From NCBI RefSeq assembly GCF_001700965.1, contig NZ_CP016756.1:2780501-2844500 (forward strand): a DNA stretch of 64,000 bases, given 5' to 3'. The position numbers were made by a program, and so were the translations under genes. This document shows, one piece after another, positions 52,728 through 64,000 of the stretch. The stretch's first letter is position 1. Each line of letters starts with the position of its first letter. This stretch comes from Stenotrophomonas nitritireducens. GTDB taxonomy: Bacteria; Pseudomonadota; Gammaproteobacteria; Xanthomonadales; Xanthomonadaceae. The notes under the pieces were generated by a model. That model saw only the letters and a list, made by a program, of their open reading frames with translations. It made no database searches and was not told where the DNA came from.

Positions 52728-53648
52728 TCATGCCGCGTTCGCGTTGGCCGTACGCATGAAATCAAGGAACACGCGCAGCTTTGGCGCCAGTTGTTCGCGC
52801 GAAGGGTAGTACAGATGGAAGCCGGCAAACGGTGGCTGCCAATCATCGAGCAAACTGTGCACGCGGCCGGCCGCGAGGTCGGCACGGGCGATGGCCTCGA
52901 ACACCTGCAACAGGCCGACACCATCGCGCGCGGCCTGCAGGGCCAGGGTGCTGTCGTTGAGCAGCAGCGGCCCACTTACATCCAGGGTGAAGTCACGGCC
53001 ATCGCGGCTGAACTCCCAGGGCATCACCCGGCCATTGCTGTTGCGGTGGCGGATGCAGGCATGGCCGATCAGCGCTTCCGGTGTCTGCGGCGTGCCGTGC
53101 TGTTGCAGATAGCTTGGTGCCGCGACAACGGTCCAGCGCAGCGGCGGACCCAGCGGCAGCGCGATCATGCCATCGGCCAGCGCCTCGCCCAGACGGATGC
53201 CGGCATCGAACCCTTCGCCCACCACATCAACCAAGGCCGCCTGCATCGCCAGTTCCACCTCCACCTGCGGGTAGGCGGCATGGAAGGCGGGCAGGTGCGG
53301 CAGCAGCAGGTATTCAATGGCGAAACGCGGTGCGGTGACGCGCAGCTGGCCGGTTGCGACATCGCGGTTGGCTTCCACCGCGTACAGGGCTTCGCCGATG
53401 CGGGCCAGGGCCGGCGCGGTGTCCTGCAGCAGGCGCTGGCCGGCTTCGGTCAGGCCCACCCGGCGCGTGGTCCGCTGCAGCAGGCGGGTGCCCAGGCGGC
53501 GCTCCAGGTTGCGGATGGTCTGCGACAACGCCGATGGCGACACCGCCAGTTCGATGGCGGCATGGCGGAAGCTGGCATGCCGCGCCACGCAGGCAAACGC
53601 GGCCAGGGCCGGCAGCAGGGAGGGTTCTACTGTGAAGTCAGGCTTCAT
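52728..53648 (-). CDS. LysR family regulator, divergent from aldo/keto reductase
   Basis: A 306-residue LTTR. The HTH is visible (FACVARHASFRHAAIELAVSPSALSQTIRNLERRLG, then RTTRRVGLTEAGQRLL), followed by the effector domain with VTAPRFAIEYLLLPHL. The start ATG 53648 (MKPDFTVEPS) is 82 bp from the divergent reductase gene, its likely target. The short AT-rich intergenic stretch holds the shared promoters. Confidence 0.9.
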   Translation of the reverse strand: MKPDFTVEPSLLPALAAFACVARHASFRHAAIELAVSPSALSQTIRNLERRLGTRLLQRTTRRVGLTEAGQRLLQDTAPALARIGEALYAVEANRDVATGQLRVTAPRFAIEYLLLPHLPAFHAAYPQVEVELAMQAALVDVVGEGFDAGIRLGEALADGMIALPLGPPLRWTVVAAPSYLQQHGTPQTPEALIGHACIRHRNSNGRVMPWEFSRDGRDFTLDVSGPLLLNDSTLALQAARDGVGLLQVFEAIARADLAAGRVHSLLDDWQPPFAGFHLYYPSREQLAPKLRVFLDFMRTANANAA

Positions 53649-53730
53649 GGTCAGTGCTAAGTATCCGCCTTTATCAACATAGTGGCGAGCGCTTACAGTG
53701 GCTCTCCCCGTTCCTGAGCTGGAGTTGCCA

Positions 53731-54726
<996 letters not shown>

Positions 54727-54758
54727 AGCCCAGCGATGCGCGGCTGGGGCTTTCAGAT

Positions 54759-54826
54759 GTAGAGCCGAGCCATGCTCGGCTGGGGCATTACCGGTAAAAC
54801 CTCTTCCGAGCATGGCTCGGCACTAC
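54759..54826. repeat. SMAG repeat pair (inverted)
   Basis: GTAGAGCCGAGCCATGCTCGGCT followed by an inverted copy ending GGCACTAC, between the convergent reductase and purD genes. Confidence 0.85.
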
Positions 54827-54869
54827 GCTCCCTCCCTTGCACGAAGTGCAGGGGAGAGGTGAGATCCGC

Positions 54870-56156
54870 TTACTGCTGCTCACGCGCGATCGCGCGCCAG
54901 CCAATGTCGTTGCGGTGGAACTCGTTGGCCCAGTGGATTTTGGCCACGCCCGCATAGGCATGCTTCTGCGCATCGCTCACGCTGTCGCCCAAGGCCGCAA
55001 CGCACAGCACGCGGCCGCCGGCGCTGACCACGTTGCCGTCGGCGTCCAGCGCGGTGCCGGCATGAAAAACCTTGGCACTGGCCGGTACGTCGCCCAGGCC
55101 GCTGATCACATCACCGGTGATCGGCGTTTCCGGGTAGGGTTTGGCCGCCAGTACAACGCCCAGCGACGGGCGCGGATCCCACTGCGCGTCCACGCCGGCC
55201 AAGGCGCCATCAATGGCCGCTTCTACCAGATCGACCAGATCCGACTGCAGGCGCAGCATCACCGGTTGGGTTTCCGGGTCGCCGAAGCGCACGTTGAATT
55301 CGATCACCTTCGGTGCGCCGTCGGCATCGATCATCAAACCGGCATACAGGAAGCCGGTGAACGGCACGCCGTCGGCAATCATGCCAGCCACGGTCGGTTC
55401 CACCACCTCACGCATCACCCGTGCATGCACTTCCGGCGTCACCACCGGGGCGGGTGAGTACGCGCCCATGCCACCCGTGTTCGGGCCAGTGTCGCCATCG
55501 CCCACGCGCTTGTGGTCCTGGCTGGTGGCCATCGGCAATGCGATGCGGCCATCGACCATCGAAATGAAACTGGCTTCCTCGCCTTCGAGGAATTCTTCGA
55601 TCACCACGCGTGCGCCGGCATCGCCGAACGCATTGCCGCTGAGCATGTCGTGCACGGCGGCCTCGGCTTCTTCCATCGTCATCGCCACGATCACGCCCTT
55701 GCCGGCCGCGAGGCCGTCGGCCTTGATGACGATGGGCGCGCCCTTCTCGTGCAGATAGGCCAGTGCGGCATCAACCTCGGTGTGCACGGCGTAATACGCA
55801 GTGGGAATGCCGTGGCGTGCCAGGAAATCCTTGGCGAAGGCCTTGCTGCCTTCCAGCTGCGCGGCGGCAGCGGTAGGCCCGAAGATGCGCAGGCCGGCAT
55901 CGCGGAAGCGATCGACCACGCCGAGTACCAGCGGTACTTCCGGGCCAACCACGGTCAGGCCCACGGCCTCGTCCTGTGCCAGCTTCAGCAGGCCATCGAT
56001 GTCGTTGACCTTGATCGCGACATTGCGGCACTTGCCTTCGGTGGCGCTGCCGGCGTTGCCGGGGGCGACGATCACTTCGCTTACGCGCGGCGACTGCGCC
56101 AACTTCCAGGCCAGGGCGTGTTCGCGGCCGCCAGAGCCGATGACGAGGATTTTCAT
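54870..56156 (-). CDS. purD: Phosphoribosylamine-glycine ligase
   Basis: A 428-residue ATP-grasp enzyme forming GAR from phosphoribosylamine, glycine and ATP, the second step of purine synthesis. Conserved segments are VIGSGGREHAL, IKADGLAAGKGV, DHKRVGDGDTGPNTGGMG and EFNVRFGDPETQ. It follows purH on the same strand, separated by two lipoprotein genes. Confidence 0.98.
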   Translation of the reverse strand: MKILVIGSGGREHALAWKLAQSPRVSEVIVAPGNAGSATEGKCRNVAIKVNDIDGLLKLAQDEAVGLTVVGPEVPLVLGVVDRFRDAGLRIFGPTAAAAQLEGSKAFAKDFLARHGIPTAYYAVHTEVDAALAYLHEKGAPIVIKADGLAAGKGVIVAMTMEEAEAAVHDMLSGNAFGDAGARVVIEEFLEGEEASFISMVDGRIALPMATSQDHKRVGDGDTGPNTGGMGAYSPAPVVTPEVHARVMREVVEPTVAGMIADGVPFTGFLYAGLMIDADGAPKVIEFNVRFGDPETQPVMLRLQSDLVDLVEAAIDGALAGVDAQWDPRPSLGVVLAAKPYPETPITGDVISGLGDVPASAKVFHAGTALDADGNVVSAGGRVLCVAALGDSVSDAQKHAYAGVAKIHWANEFHRNDIGWRAIAREQQ

Positions 56157-56177
56157 GGGGTCAGTTCCTGTGGGGCA

Positions 56178-56588
56178 TCAATGGGTACTGCAATCGGAGG
56201 CTTTCAGCGCGACGTTGAAGAACACTGCACCATCGGCATCCACGAAGCGGCGCTGCACGCCACCGCCGGCGGCGAATACCGGCTGCAATGCCGGCTCCGC
56301 GCACAGCTGGGCGATGGCCTGGTTCTCATCACGGCGCAATGCCGCGAACACATCGGGTTTGGCCTTGGCCATGGCCACGCTTGCATCGGGGAAGCGCACC
56401 ACCAGCACGATGTCATCCGCATGCCGATGTGCGGAGTCGGTGATCAAGCCGTCGCGGTAGGGCGCGGGCAGTTGCGTTCCCAGCGTAGCAAGCGCGGTGT
56501 GCTGGGCATCGCGCAGCGCGGAGTTGCCGCAACCGGCAAGCAGCACGGCGCAAAGGCTGGCGCTCACCGTTAGGAGGACATTGCGCAT
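56178..56588 (-). CDS. Small hypothetical lipoprotein
   Basis: A 136-residue protein with signal peptide and lipobox (LLAGC). The mature part is a small alpha/beta domain (HADDIVLVVRFPDASVAMAKA) ending SDCSTH; with the lipid Cys removed, two cysteines remain (LCAEP and SDCS). ATG 56588 overlaps the stop of the upstream lipoprotein gene by 1 bp, so the two are coupled. No family is recognised. Confidence 0.72.
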   Translation of the reverse strand: MRNVLLTVSASLCAVLLAGCGNSALRDAQHTALATLGTQLPAPYRDGLITDSAHRHADDIVLVVRFPDASVAMAKAKPDVFAALRRDENQAIAQLCAEPALQPVFAAGGGVQRRFVDADGAVFFNVALKASDCSTH

Positions 56589-57415
56589 CAGTTGCACGCC
56601 TCAAGCTGCATGGTTGCAGGAATCAGATAGCGCGACTGGGTGCTGTCGTAGGCGATGCTGTGGCTCTTGTTGACCGCGCCAGCACAGCCGCGGCCTTTTT
56701 CCTGCACGCGCAGCGGCCAGTAGGCGAGCTGGGGCTGGCCTTCATCGGGAACGGCATCGAAGTTCAGGTCCAGACGGCCATGCGAACAGTTGCCTGACGC
56801 ATTGCAGTCAATGGCATTGTGATCATCCAGATGGCTGCGCAGCCAGCCCGCGTTCGACAGCGTCTTGTCGCCGTCGAACAGGTACCAGGCGCGGTTGCGC
56901 ATCAACGCACCAACCACCACCAGCTCGTCATCGACCTGGAAACCCCAGGCGTTGGCACCCATCTGCAAGGTGGTGACGCTGCCCGGCTTGCCGCCGGTGC
57001 CACTGCCCTGGCCGAGCAGTTCGGCGGCAACGCTGACGCCGTCATCGGCGGCGCGGTGCAGCACGATGAAGTCGGTGCTGCCCAGTTCGATCGGGCTGGC
57101 GTCGTCGTAGCTGGTGCAGATTGCCAGCATGCGGTAGTTGCCGTTCTGTACGGTGATGCTCTGGTCGGCGCAGATATCGCGATGCACCGCACGTGCCTGA
57201 CCCAGATCGGCATCACTCAGTTGCTGCGTCCATTGCCCCTGCAGCTGCACGGTGCTGCCATAGCGTTCCTGCAGTACGGCCATCACCCCGGCCTCGTAGC
57301 TGAGTTTCGGTTTTGCTGCTGGAGCATCGTCCTGTGCGGGCGTGCCCTGCTGGCACGAAGCCAGCAGGGCGACGGCGAGCAGGGAAATCAAGCGCGGGAA
57401 AACCCTGGTCGCCAT
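56588..57415 (-). CDS. Hypothetical lipoprotein
   Basis: A 275-residue protein with signal peptide and lipobox (LLASC). The mature protein is acidic, with several cysteines in pairs (DICADQ, LAICTSY, DCNASGNC, RGCAGA, and LEACN at the end) that suggest disulfides in the periplasm. It starts 22 bp after purH and is coupled to the next lipoprotein, so both are probably expressed from the purH-purD transcript. Function unknown. Confidence 0.72.
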   Translation of the reverse strand: MATRVFPRLISLLAVALLASCQQGTPAQDDAPAAKPKLSYEAGVMAVLQERYGSTVQLQGQWTQQLSDADLGQARAVHRDICADQSITVQNGNYRMLAICTSYDDASPIELGSTDFIVLHRAADDGVSVAAELLGQGSGTGGKPGSVTTLQMGANAWGFQVDDELVVVGALMRNRAWYLFDGDKTLSNAGWLRSHLDDHNAIDCNASGNCSHGRLDLNFDAVPDEGQPQLAYWPLRVQEKGRGCAGAVNKSHSIAYDSTQSRYLIPATMQLEACN

Positions 57416-57437
57416 GTGCCAGCTCTCGGTAACGGAA

Positions 57438-59021
57438 TCAGTGACGGAAGTGGCGCACGCCGGTGAACACCATGGCGATGCCATGTTCGTCGGCGGCGGC
57501 GATCACTTCGTTGTCGCGCATCGAACCACCCGGCTGGATCACCGCGGTGATGCCGGCTTCGGCGGCGGCATCCAGGCCATCGCGGAACGGGAAGAACGCG
57601 TCCGATGCCATCACCGAGCCCGGCACCACCAGACCTGCATCGGCGGCCTTGATGCCGGCGATGCGTGCCGAGTAGACGCGGCTCATCTGGCCGGCGCCAA
57701 CGCCGATGGTGCGCTCGTCCTTGGCATAGACAATCGCGTTGGACTTGACGTACTTGGCCACGCGCCAGGCAAACAGCAGGTCACGCAGTTCGGCTGCGGT
57801 CGGCGCGCGCTGGGTGACGGTCTTCAGTTCGTTGGCGCTCATGCCGCGGTTGTCGGCGCTCTGGATCAGCAGGCCCGAACCAATGCGCTTGGTGTCGTAG
57901 TTGTTGCGGGCATCGCCGGCCGGAATGCGCAGCACGCGCACATTGGCTTTCTTGGTGGCGTAGTCCAGCGCGGCCGGTTCGTAGTCCGGGGCGATCAATA
58001 CTTCGACGAACTGGCGGTCGAGGATGGCCTTGGCGGTGGCCGCGTCCAGCGTGCGGTTGAAGGCGAGGATGCCGCCGAAGGCGCTGGTCGGGTCGGTGTT
58101 GTAAGCCATCTCGTAGGCGGCGCCGACATCGGCAGCCACGGCCACACCGCAGGGATTGGCGTGCTTGACGATGACGCAGGCCGGCACATCGAACTGACGC
58201 ACGCATTCCCATGCGGCATCGGCGTCGGCCAGGTTGTTGTAGCTCAGTTCCTTGCCCTGCAGCTGCACGAAGGTCGCCAGGGTGCCCGGCACCGGGTACA
58301 GGTCACGGTAGAACACGCCGCTTTGGTGCGGGTTTTCGCCGTAGCGCAGGTCCATGACCTTGATGAAGGAGGAATTCATCTGCGCCGGGTATTCATTGCG
58401 CACCGGCACCGCAGCGCTGGTGTCGGTGACGGCCGACAGATAATTGCTGATCGCCGCGTCGTACTGGGCGACGCGGTTGAACGCGGCCACCGACAGTTCA
58501 AAGCGCTTGGCCGCCGACAACTGACCGTCGTTGTTGGCCAGCTCGGCTAGCAGCGCATCGTATTGATCCGGGCTGGTGGCCACGGCAACGCGGGCGAAAT
58601 TCTTGGCCGCGCTGCGCAGCATCGCCGGGCCACCGATGTCGATGTTTTCCACCGCGTCGGCCAGGCTGCAATCGGCCTTGGCGGTAACCGACTCGAACGG
58701 ATACAGGTTCAGTACCAGCAGATCGATCGCGGCGATGCCGTGTTCGGCCATCACCGCATCATCGGTGCCGGCGCGGCCGAGCAGGCCGCCGTGGACCATC
58801 GGGTGCAGGGTCTTGACCCGGCCGTCCATCATCTCCGGGAAGCCGGTGACATCGGACACGTCCTTGACCGGCAGGCCGGCCTCGCGGATCGCCTTGGCGG
58901 TGCCGCCGGTGGACAGCAGCTCGACGTTGCGGGCAGCCAGGGCACGGGCCAGATCGATCAGGCCGGTCTTGTCGGAAACGGACAGCAGAGCCCGGCGTAC
59001 GGGCAGCAGATCAGAAGACAT
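57438..59021 (-). CDS. purH: Bifunctional AICAR transformylase / IMP cyclohydrolase
   Basis: A 527-residue enzyme for the last two steps of IMP synthesis. The N-terminal MGS-like cyclohydrolase domain ([33 protein letters not shown]) is followed by the transformylase domain ([40 protein letters not shown], ending TGVRHFRH). fis lies upstream, and two lipoproteins then purD lie downstream, on the same strand. Confidence 0.98.
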   Translation of the reverse strand: MSSDLLPVRRALLSVSDKTGLIDLARALAARNVELLSTGGTAKAIREAGLPVKDVSDVTGFPEMMDGRVKTLHPMVHGGLLGRAGTDDAVMAEHGIAAIDLLVLNLYPFESVTAKADCSLADAVENIDIGGPAMLRSAAKNFARVAVATSPDQYDALLAELANNDGQLSAAKRFELSVAAFNRVAQYDAAISNYLSAVTDTSAAVPVRNEYPAQMNSSFIKVMDLRYGENPHQSGVFYRDLYPVPGTLATFVQLQGKELSYNNLADADAAWECVRQFDVPACVIVKHANPCGVAVAADVGAAYEMAYNTDPTSAFGGILAFNRTLDAATAKAILDRQFVEVLIAPDYEPAALDYATKKANVRVLRIPAGDARNNYDTKRIGSGLLIQSADNRGMSANELKTVTQRAPTAAELRDLLFAWRVAKYVKSNAIVYAKDERTIGVGAGQMSRVYSARIAGIKAADAGLVVPGSVMASDAFFPFRDGLDAAAEAGITAVIQPGGSMRDNEVIAAADEHGIAMVFTGVRHFRH

Positions 59022-59099
59022 GGGGAGGCAGGGGGGAAGCGGAAGCGGGCCCGTATTGTAGCCGCGCGGTCACATCCGTGGCCGGACAGAACTGCTCCT

Positions 59100-59214
59100 G
59101 TAGTGCCGAACCGTGCTCGGCAAGGGCTTTACAGGCAATGCAAGGGGCTTTGCCCGCGATGCACGACGGCAGGGGTCACCGGTAAGGCTTCTGCCGAGCA
59201 TGGCTCGGCACTAC
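59100..59214. repeat. SMAG repeat pair around purH start side
   Basis: GTAGTGCCGAACCGTGCTCGGCA at 59100-59122 and an inverted copy at 59193-59214, with 70 bp between. The pair sits between fis and purH on the same strand and could attenuate read-through from fis. Confidence 0.82.
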
Positions 59215-59229
59215 AGGTGAGGCGGGGGC

Positions 59230-60413
<1,184 letters not shown>

Positions 60414-60442
60414 GGCAGGGCAGGCCGAGGCACTGTCGCCAT

Positions 60443-61357
60443 TCAAGCACGGCGCACGCCGGTGATGCGCATCCAATCGCCATCCTGGGTGGCTTCAAGC
60501 TGATCGAACCATGCCGCGTAGCGTTGCAGTAGTTCGTCTTCCTGGCCATGCAGGATGCCGGACAGGGCAATCTGCCCACCGGCTGCGACGCGTGCGGCCA
60601 GCAGTTCGGCCAGTGCGTCCAGGGCCGAAGCCAGGATATTGGCCACCACCACCGGATAGGTGGCGACCGGCTCGTCTTCGGGCAGGTAGGCGGCGATATG
60701 CACGCCATTGCGCTCGCCGTTGTCATGGGTGGCAATCAGCGCCTGCGGATCGTTGTCCACGCCCACCGCGGCGGCGGCACCGAGCTTCAGTGCGGCCAGC
60801 GCGAGGATGCCCGAGCCGCAACCGAAATCCAGCACGGTGTTGCCGGCCAGCTTGCCCTCGGCCGAGAGCTGGTCCAGCCAGCGCAGGCACAGCGCGGTGG
60901 TCGGATGGGTGCCCGAGCCGAAGGCCAGGCCCGGGTCGAGCCGGACGATGGCGGCGTCGGCTGCCTGCGCGGCCTCGGGCAGTTCGTGGTTCCACGGCAC
61001 GATCCAGGTGCGCTGGCCGAACTGCATGGGCTGGAACTGGTCCAGCCAAGCGCGCTCCCAGTCTTCGTCCTGCACCGCGCGGAAGCTGGCGTTGGTCCAC
61101 TCCAGGCCCGGGTCGAAAGATTCCAGCGCGGCCAGCAGGGCCAGCGCATTGGTGTCGGCCGGGAACAGCGCGGTCAGGGTCAGCTCGTTCCACAGCGGGG
61201 TTTCACCCACGCCCGGTTCCAGGATCGCGCGTTCGTTGCTGGTGTCTGCGTCGGCGTCGAGCATGGTCACCGCCAGCGCGCCGACGTCGTCGAGGGCGTT
61301 CTCGTAACGGGGCTGGGTGGCTTCGGTGCAGCGCAGGGTCAATTCAAGGAAGGGCAT
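60443..61357 (-). CDS. prmA: Ribosomal protein L11 methyltransferase
   Basis: A 304-residue SAM-dependent enzyme that trimethylates L11. An N-terminal substrate-recognition domain precedes the methyltransferase core with [34 protein letters not shown] and [10 protein letters not shown] (NxL-type motif). The start is ATG 61357 (MPFLELTL). In related genomes it is downstream of accBC; here two plus-strand genes lie between. Confidence 0.95.
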   Translation of the reverse strand: MPFLELTLRCTEATQPRYENALDDVGALAVTMLDADADTSNERAILEPGVGETPLWNELTLTALFPADTNALALLAALESFDPGLEWTNASFRAVQDEDWERAWLDQFQPMQFGQRTWIVPWNHELPEAAQAADAAIVRLDPGLAFGSGTHPTTALCLRWLDQLSAEGKLAGNTVLDFGCGSGILALAALKLGAAAAVGVDNDPQALIATHDNGERNGVHIAAYLPEDEPVATYPVVVANILASALDALAELLAARVAAGGQIALSGILHGQEDELLQRYAAWFDQLEATQDGDWMRITGVRRA

Positions 61358-61502
61358 GGCGGCGTACGGCAACGGCGGGACAGGGGACGCATCCTAGACG
61401 AGGCGGCCACCAATTGCGCGTTCAGCTGGCGGGTTCACCGAGGCGGCCCTCAGCCTTGTTAGAATCCCGGCCCTGTACCTGTCTCCCAGGCTACCGCCGC
61501 CC

Positions 61503-62462
61503 ATGTTCTCCCTGCTGGCCAGAAAACCCTGGTACCTGTTGGTGCTGCCTGCGGCGGTGCTGATGGCTGCGTTGGGCGCGCGCAGCGGCAGCAGCTTGCA
61601 GGCAGGCAATGCGGAAGCCGCTGTGGTGGCCGCGGCCAGTGACAAGAACACCGCCGGTGTGGCCACGTCGATGCTGGGTGCCACCACGCTGATGGCCGAG
61701 CGCTCCACTGCGGTGGCTGCGGGCCTGCCGCTGGATCTGCGCGCAGCACTGGAAGCCGGCACCGATTTGTTCGCCTATGCACAGCAGCTGCAGGCTGCGG
61801 CAGACGCGGGCAACGCTGAAGCCGGCTGGGTTGCCAGCCGCATCTACGATCACTGTGGCGTATTTGCGATGGACCCGTCCGGCTATGCGCTGGACAGCGC
61901 CGCATTGCAGCGCATGGACCTGGATGCCATTTCAGCGATGCTGGCCGCACGCGGCAGGGTGCGGCAGAGCTGCGCCGGCTTCAGCGCGGCCGATGGGCTG
62001 GGCCGTGGCCGCCTGCTGCAGCAGCGGTTGGCTTCGGCCAAGGCCGGCAACCTGGCGGCTGAAGCGGCCTTGCTGTCGATGGGCGAGCCCTTGAGCGACG
62101 CGCCCGAGTACCGGCGTGCGCTGGTGGAGCGGGTGCAGTCCTCGCAGGACCCGGAAGCCTTCCTGGCCATATCAGGTGCAATGGGCACCGCAGCGGCCGG
62201 TGATGAGGCCTACAGCGGCCTGGTTGCCGGCACCCAGTTCAGCCAGCTGGCCTGGCAGGTTGCCGCCTGCCAGCTGGGGCTGGCCTGCGGCCCGGACAGC
62301 ACCTTGATGGTGGCCTATTGCGCCAATGGCGGGATCTGCTCGCGCGATCCCCGACAGGATTTTGAGTCATTTGTTTACGACGCTGCGGTATCGCGGCAGG
62401 GTATGGAAAAAATGAACGAGATGGTCAGCAGCTTGCGCAAAGCGCGCCGAGGTGTGCGATGA
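61503..62462 (+). CDS. Hypothetical secreted or membrane-anchored protein
   Basis: A 319-residue protein with an N-terminal hydrophobic signal or anchor (WYLLVLPAAVLMAALGA) and an Ala-rich helical body (LFAYAQQLQAAADAGNAEAGWVASRIYDHCG; ASAKAGNLAAEAALLSMGEP), resembling degenerate helical repeats such as Sel1/TPR. Cysteine pairs occur at DHCG, QSCAG, AACQLGLACG and YCANGGICS. It overlaps the next gene by 4 bp. Not recognised. Confidence 0.7.
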   Translation: MFSLLARKPWYLLVLPAAVLMAALGARSGSSLQAGNAEAAVVAAASDKNTAGVATSMLGATTLMAERSTAVAAGLPLDLRAALEAGTDLFAYAQQLQAAADAGNAEAGWVASRIYDHCGVFAMDPSGYALDSAALQRMDLDAISAMLAARGRVRQSCAGFSAADGLGRGRLLQQRLASAKAGNLAAEAALLSMGEPLSDAPEYRRALVERVQSSQDPEAFLAISGAMGTAAAGDEAYSGLVAGTQFSQLAWQVAACQLGLACGPDSTLMVAYCANGGICSRDPRQDFESFVYDAAVSRQGMEKMNEMVSSLRKARRGVR

Positions 62463-62818
62463 ACTACCGACGTTTCATGCATGGGGCGAAGTTCTGGATC
62501 TGGGTGGTGCTGTTCGTGGCCTATTCGGCCGGCGCCGTGGGCGTGGTGTTGATAGACACCTACGAAGACCGTTACCGAGCCCTGTCCAAGATCAAGCTGA
62601 CCAGCGTCAAGTCCGAAGCGGACCTGCGGCGTGCCGGCGCGACCCAGGCGGCCGCAGTGTACCGCGCGCAGAGTGGCATGCCGTTCAACACCTTGCAGCC
62701 GGGCAGCAGCTTCCAGATCGTATGGCCGGATGGCTCTGTGGAAACGGTGACGGTGATGGATCCGTCCTCGCCACTGGGCACCGAGCCGGTCAAGGCCACC
62801 GTGGTGGAAGCCGAGTAA
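62459..62818 (+). CDS. Hypothetical membrane protein, coupled to upstream gene
   Basis: A 119-residue protein with one N-terminal helix (FWIWVVLFVAYSAGAVGVVLI) and a periplasmic C-terminal part with a small beta-like segment (FQIVWPDGSVETVTVMDPSS). The ATG overlaps the stop of the 319-residue gene (ATGA). A strong terminator follows, closing the two-gene unit. Not recognised. Confidence 0.7.
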   Translation: MNYRRFMHGAKFWIWVVLFVAYSAGAVGVVLIDTYEDRYRALSKIKLTSVKSEADLRRAGATQAAAVYRAQSGMPFNTLQPGSSFQIVWPDGSVETVTVMDPSSPLGTEPVKATVVEAE

Positions 62819-62830
62819 GCAGGTTTCCAT

Positions 62831-62872
62831 CAGGCACGAAAAAGGCGGGGATTCCCGCCTTTTTTGTGCCTG
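62831..62872. terminator. Bidirectional terminator
   Basis: Inner stem GGCGGG/CCCGCC with A-tract before and six T after, enclosed by an outer CAGGCAC/GTGCCTG pair (62831-62837, 62866-62872). It could also end transcripts from the other strand. Confidence 0.88.
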
Positions 62873-62909
62873 CGTGTAATGCCAGGCAATGATCGGCCGA
62901 GCGTCACCT

Positions 62910-62978
62910 GTAGTGCCGAGCCATGCTCGGCATGGGGCGTTACCGGTAGAGCCTCTGCCGAGCATGGCTCGGCACTAC
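62910..62978. repeat. SMAG repeat pair (inverted)
   Basis: GTAGTGCCGAGCCATGCTCGGCA and an inverted copy ending GGCACTAC, between the hypothetical pair and the end of accC. Confidence 0.86.
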
Positions 62979-63026
62979 AAAAAGACAGAAAGCAGGTGCC
63001 GGGCATTGCCCGGCAACCGCCTTCAA

Positions 63027-64000
63027 TCAGGTCAGCGCGATCGACTGGTTCTTGCGTTCGGCCAGGCGCTTTTCCAGGTAGTGGATGTTCTGCCCACCGG
63101 CCTGGAAGCCCTTGTCGCGCATGATGCGCTGCTGCAGGGCGACGTTGGTCTTGATGCCGTCCACCACCATCTCGCTCAGCGCCACCCGCATGCGGGCAAT
63201 GGCGGTTTCGCGGTCCGGGCCGTGCACGATCAGCTTGCCGATCATCGAGTCGTAGTTCGGCGGCACCTTGTAGCCGGCATAGATGTGCGTATCCACACGC
63301 ACGCCAGGGCCGCCCGGCGGATAGAAACCGGTGATCAGGCCGGGGCTCGGAATGAAGGTTTCCGCGTCCTCGGCGTTGATGCGGCATTCGATGGCGTGGC
63401 CATGCAGCACCACGTCGCTCTGCTTGATGGTCAGCTTCTGGCCGGAGGCGATGCGCAGCTGCTCGGCCACCAGATCGATACCGGTCACCATCTCGGTCAC
63501 CGGATGTTCCACCTGCACGCGGGTGTTCATTTCGATGAAGTAGAACTTGCCGTCTTCGAACAGGAACTCGAAGGTACCGGCGCCGCGGTAGCCGATGCGC
63601 ACGCAGGCTTCCACGCAGACCTTGCCGATCTGTTCGCGCAGCTCCGGGGTGATGCCCGGTGCCGGTGCTTCTTCCACCACCTTCTGGTGGCGGCGCTGCA
63701 TCGAGCAGTCGCGCTCACCCAGGTGGATGGCGTTGCCCTGGCCGTCGGCCAGCACCTGGATTTCCACGTGACGCGGATTTTCCAGGTACTTCTCCATGTA
63801 GACCTCACCGTTGCCGAACGCCGCCTTGGCTTCGGATTTGGTGGTCTCGATGGAGGCCTTCAACGCACCTTCGGCATGCACCACGCGCATGCCGCGGCCG
63901 CCGCCGCCGCCCGATGCCTTGATGATGACCGGGTAGCCGATCTCACGGGCAATCTTGGTGTTGGCGACGATGTCTTCACCCAGCGGGCCGCCCGAGCCGG
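63027..64000 (-). CDS. accC: Acetyl-CoA carboxylase biotin carboxylase subunit, 5' truncated by window
   Basis: The C-terminal ~324 residues of the ATP-grasp biotin carboxylase that carboxylates biotin on AccB. Visible segments are the glycine-rich lid ([16 protein letters not shown]), [52 protein letters not shown] (catalytic Arg/Glu region) and [12 protein letters not shown], ending [10 protein letters not shown]. The frame is open to base 64000, so the start lies beyond the window, presumably after accB. Confidence 0.97.
   Translation of the reverse strand, partial: GSGGPLGEDIVANTKIAREIGYPVIIKASGGGGGRGMRVVHAEGALKASIETTKSEAKAAFGNGEVYMEKYLENPRHVEIQVLADGQGNAIHLGERDCSMQRRHQKVVEEAPAPGITPELREQIGKVCVEACVRIGYRGAGTFEFLFEDGKFYFIEMNTRVQVEHPVTEMVTGIDLVAEQLRIASGQKLTIKQSDVVLHGHAIECRINAEDAETFIPSPGLITGFYPPGGPGVRVDTHIYAGYKVPPNYDSMIGKLIVHGPDRETAIARMRVALSEMVVDGIKTNVALQQRIMRDKGFQAGGQNIHYLEKRLAERKNQSIALT

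Overview
This 64 kb window is a high-GC gammaproteobacterial chromosome segment that I assign to Xanthomonadaceae, most likely Stenotrophomonas. The main reasons are a Clp-type CRP regulator beside speD, scattered trp genes (trpE, then trpG-trpD-trpC, without trpF/B/A), an accC/prmA/fis/purH/purD neighbourhood, and many short stem-loop repeats headed by GTAG (the SMAG class described in S. maltophilia). It is core chromosome. I see no prophage, integron, IS transposase, CRISPR array or secretion island.

Layout. 1-3.5 kb: end of a POT peptide transporter, a thioredoxin-like lipoprotein, a hexanucleotide repeat and an unknown membrane protein. 3.5-7.1 kb: tyrosine catabolism, with a divergent MarR regulator, hppD and hmgA; a repeat-flanked DUF559 endonuclease-like gene sits between the two enzymes. 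7.1-9.5 kb: two unknown genes and a Ca/Na exchanger. 9.5-15.4 kb: a six-gene Mrp cation/H+ antiporter operon with A and B fused. 15.6-16.0 kb: three tandem 135-bp repeat units. 16.1-20.8 kb: Mpo1-like protein, purC, J-domain protein, rpe, GNAT and lipid kinase. 20.8-27.6 kb: a trp leader peptide overlapping trpE, a periplasmic ClpP-like gene, trpG, LysE exporter, DUF1543, trpD, trpC and a HAD phosphatase. 28-31.8 kb: TauE/SafE permease, an ~890-bp gene-free and strongly structured stretch, clp, speD, and a guanidine-II riboswitch controlling sugE. 32-35.8 kb: coq7, rplM-rpsI, a tRNA-Met/Gln/Gln operon, rppH and bfd-bfr. 35.9-42.5 kb: a two-gene signalling operon (REC with degenerate GGDEF-EAL, then a hybrid kinase with REC and Hpt), DUF4126, DUF6776, bactofilin and erpA. 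42.6-54.7 kb: nudC, ampE-like, a small-membrane-protein trio, an LplT-PlsC fusion, two LysR genes each divergent from a target, and a FUSC transporter. 54.8-64 kb: purD, two lipoproteins, purH, fis, DUF3426, prmA, a two-gene unknown pair and the 3' part of accC.

Most of the interesting material is regulatory or repetitive. (i) A 49-codon leader with a Trp-Trp-Arg-Trp-Trp run overlaps the trpE start, and its 5' part can pair with the trpE Shine-Dalgarno. (ii) A mini-ykkC/guanidine-II element has its second aptamer hairpin overlapping a perfect terminator before sugE. (iii) A palindrome lies exactly between the -35 and -10 of hppD. (iv) A DUF559 gene is bounded by inverted copies of a palindromic repeat family. 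(v) A possible H-type pseudoknot precedes speD. (vi) An orphan minus-strand terminator and a structured gene-free region are ncRNA candidates. Several palindromic repeats also supply the stop codons of neighbouring genes.

All calls come from reading the sequence. No database search or folding program was run.
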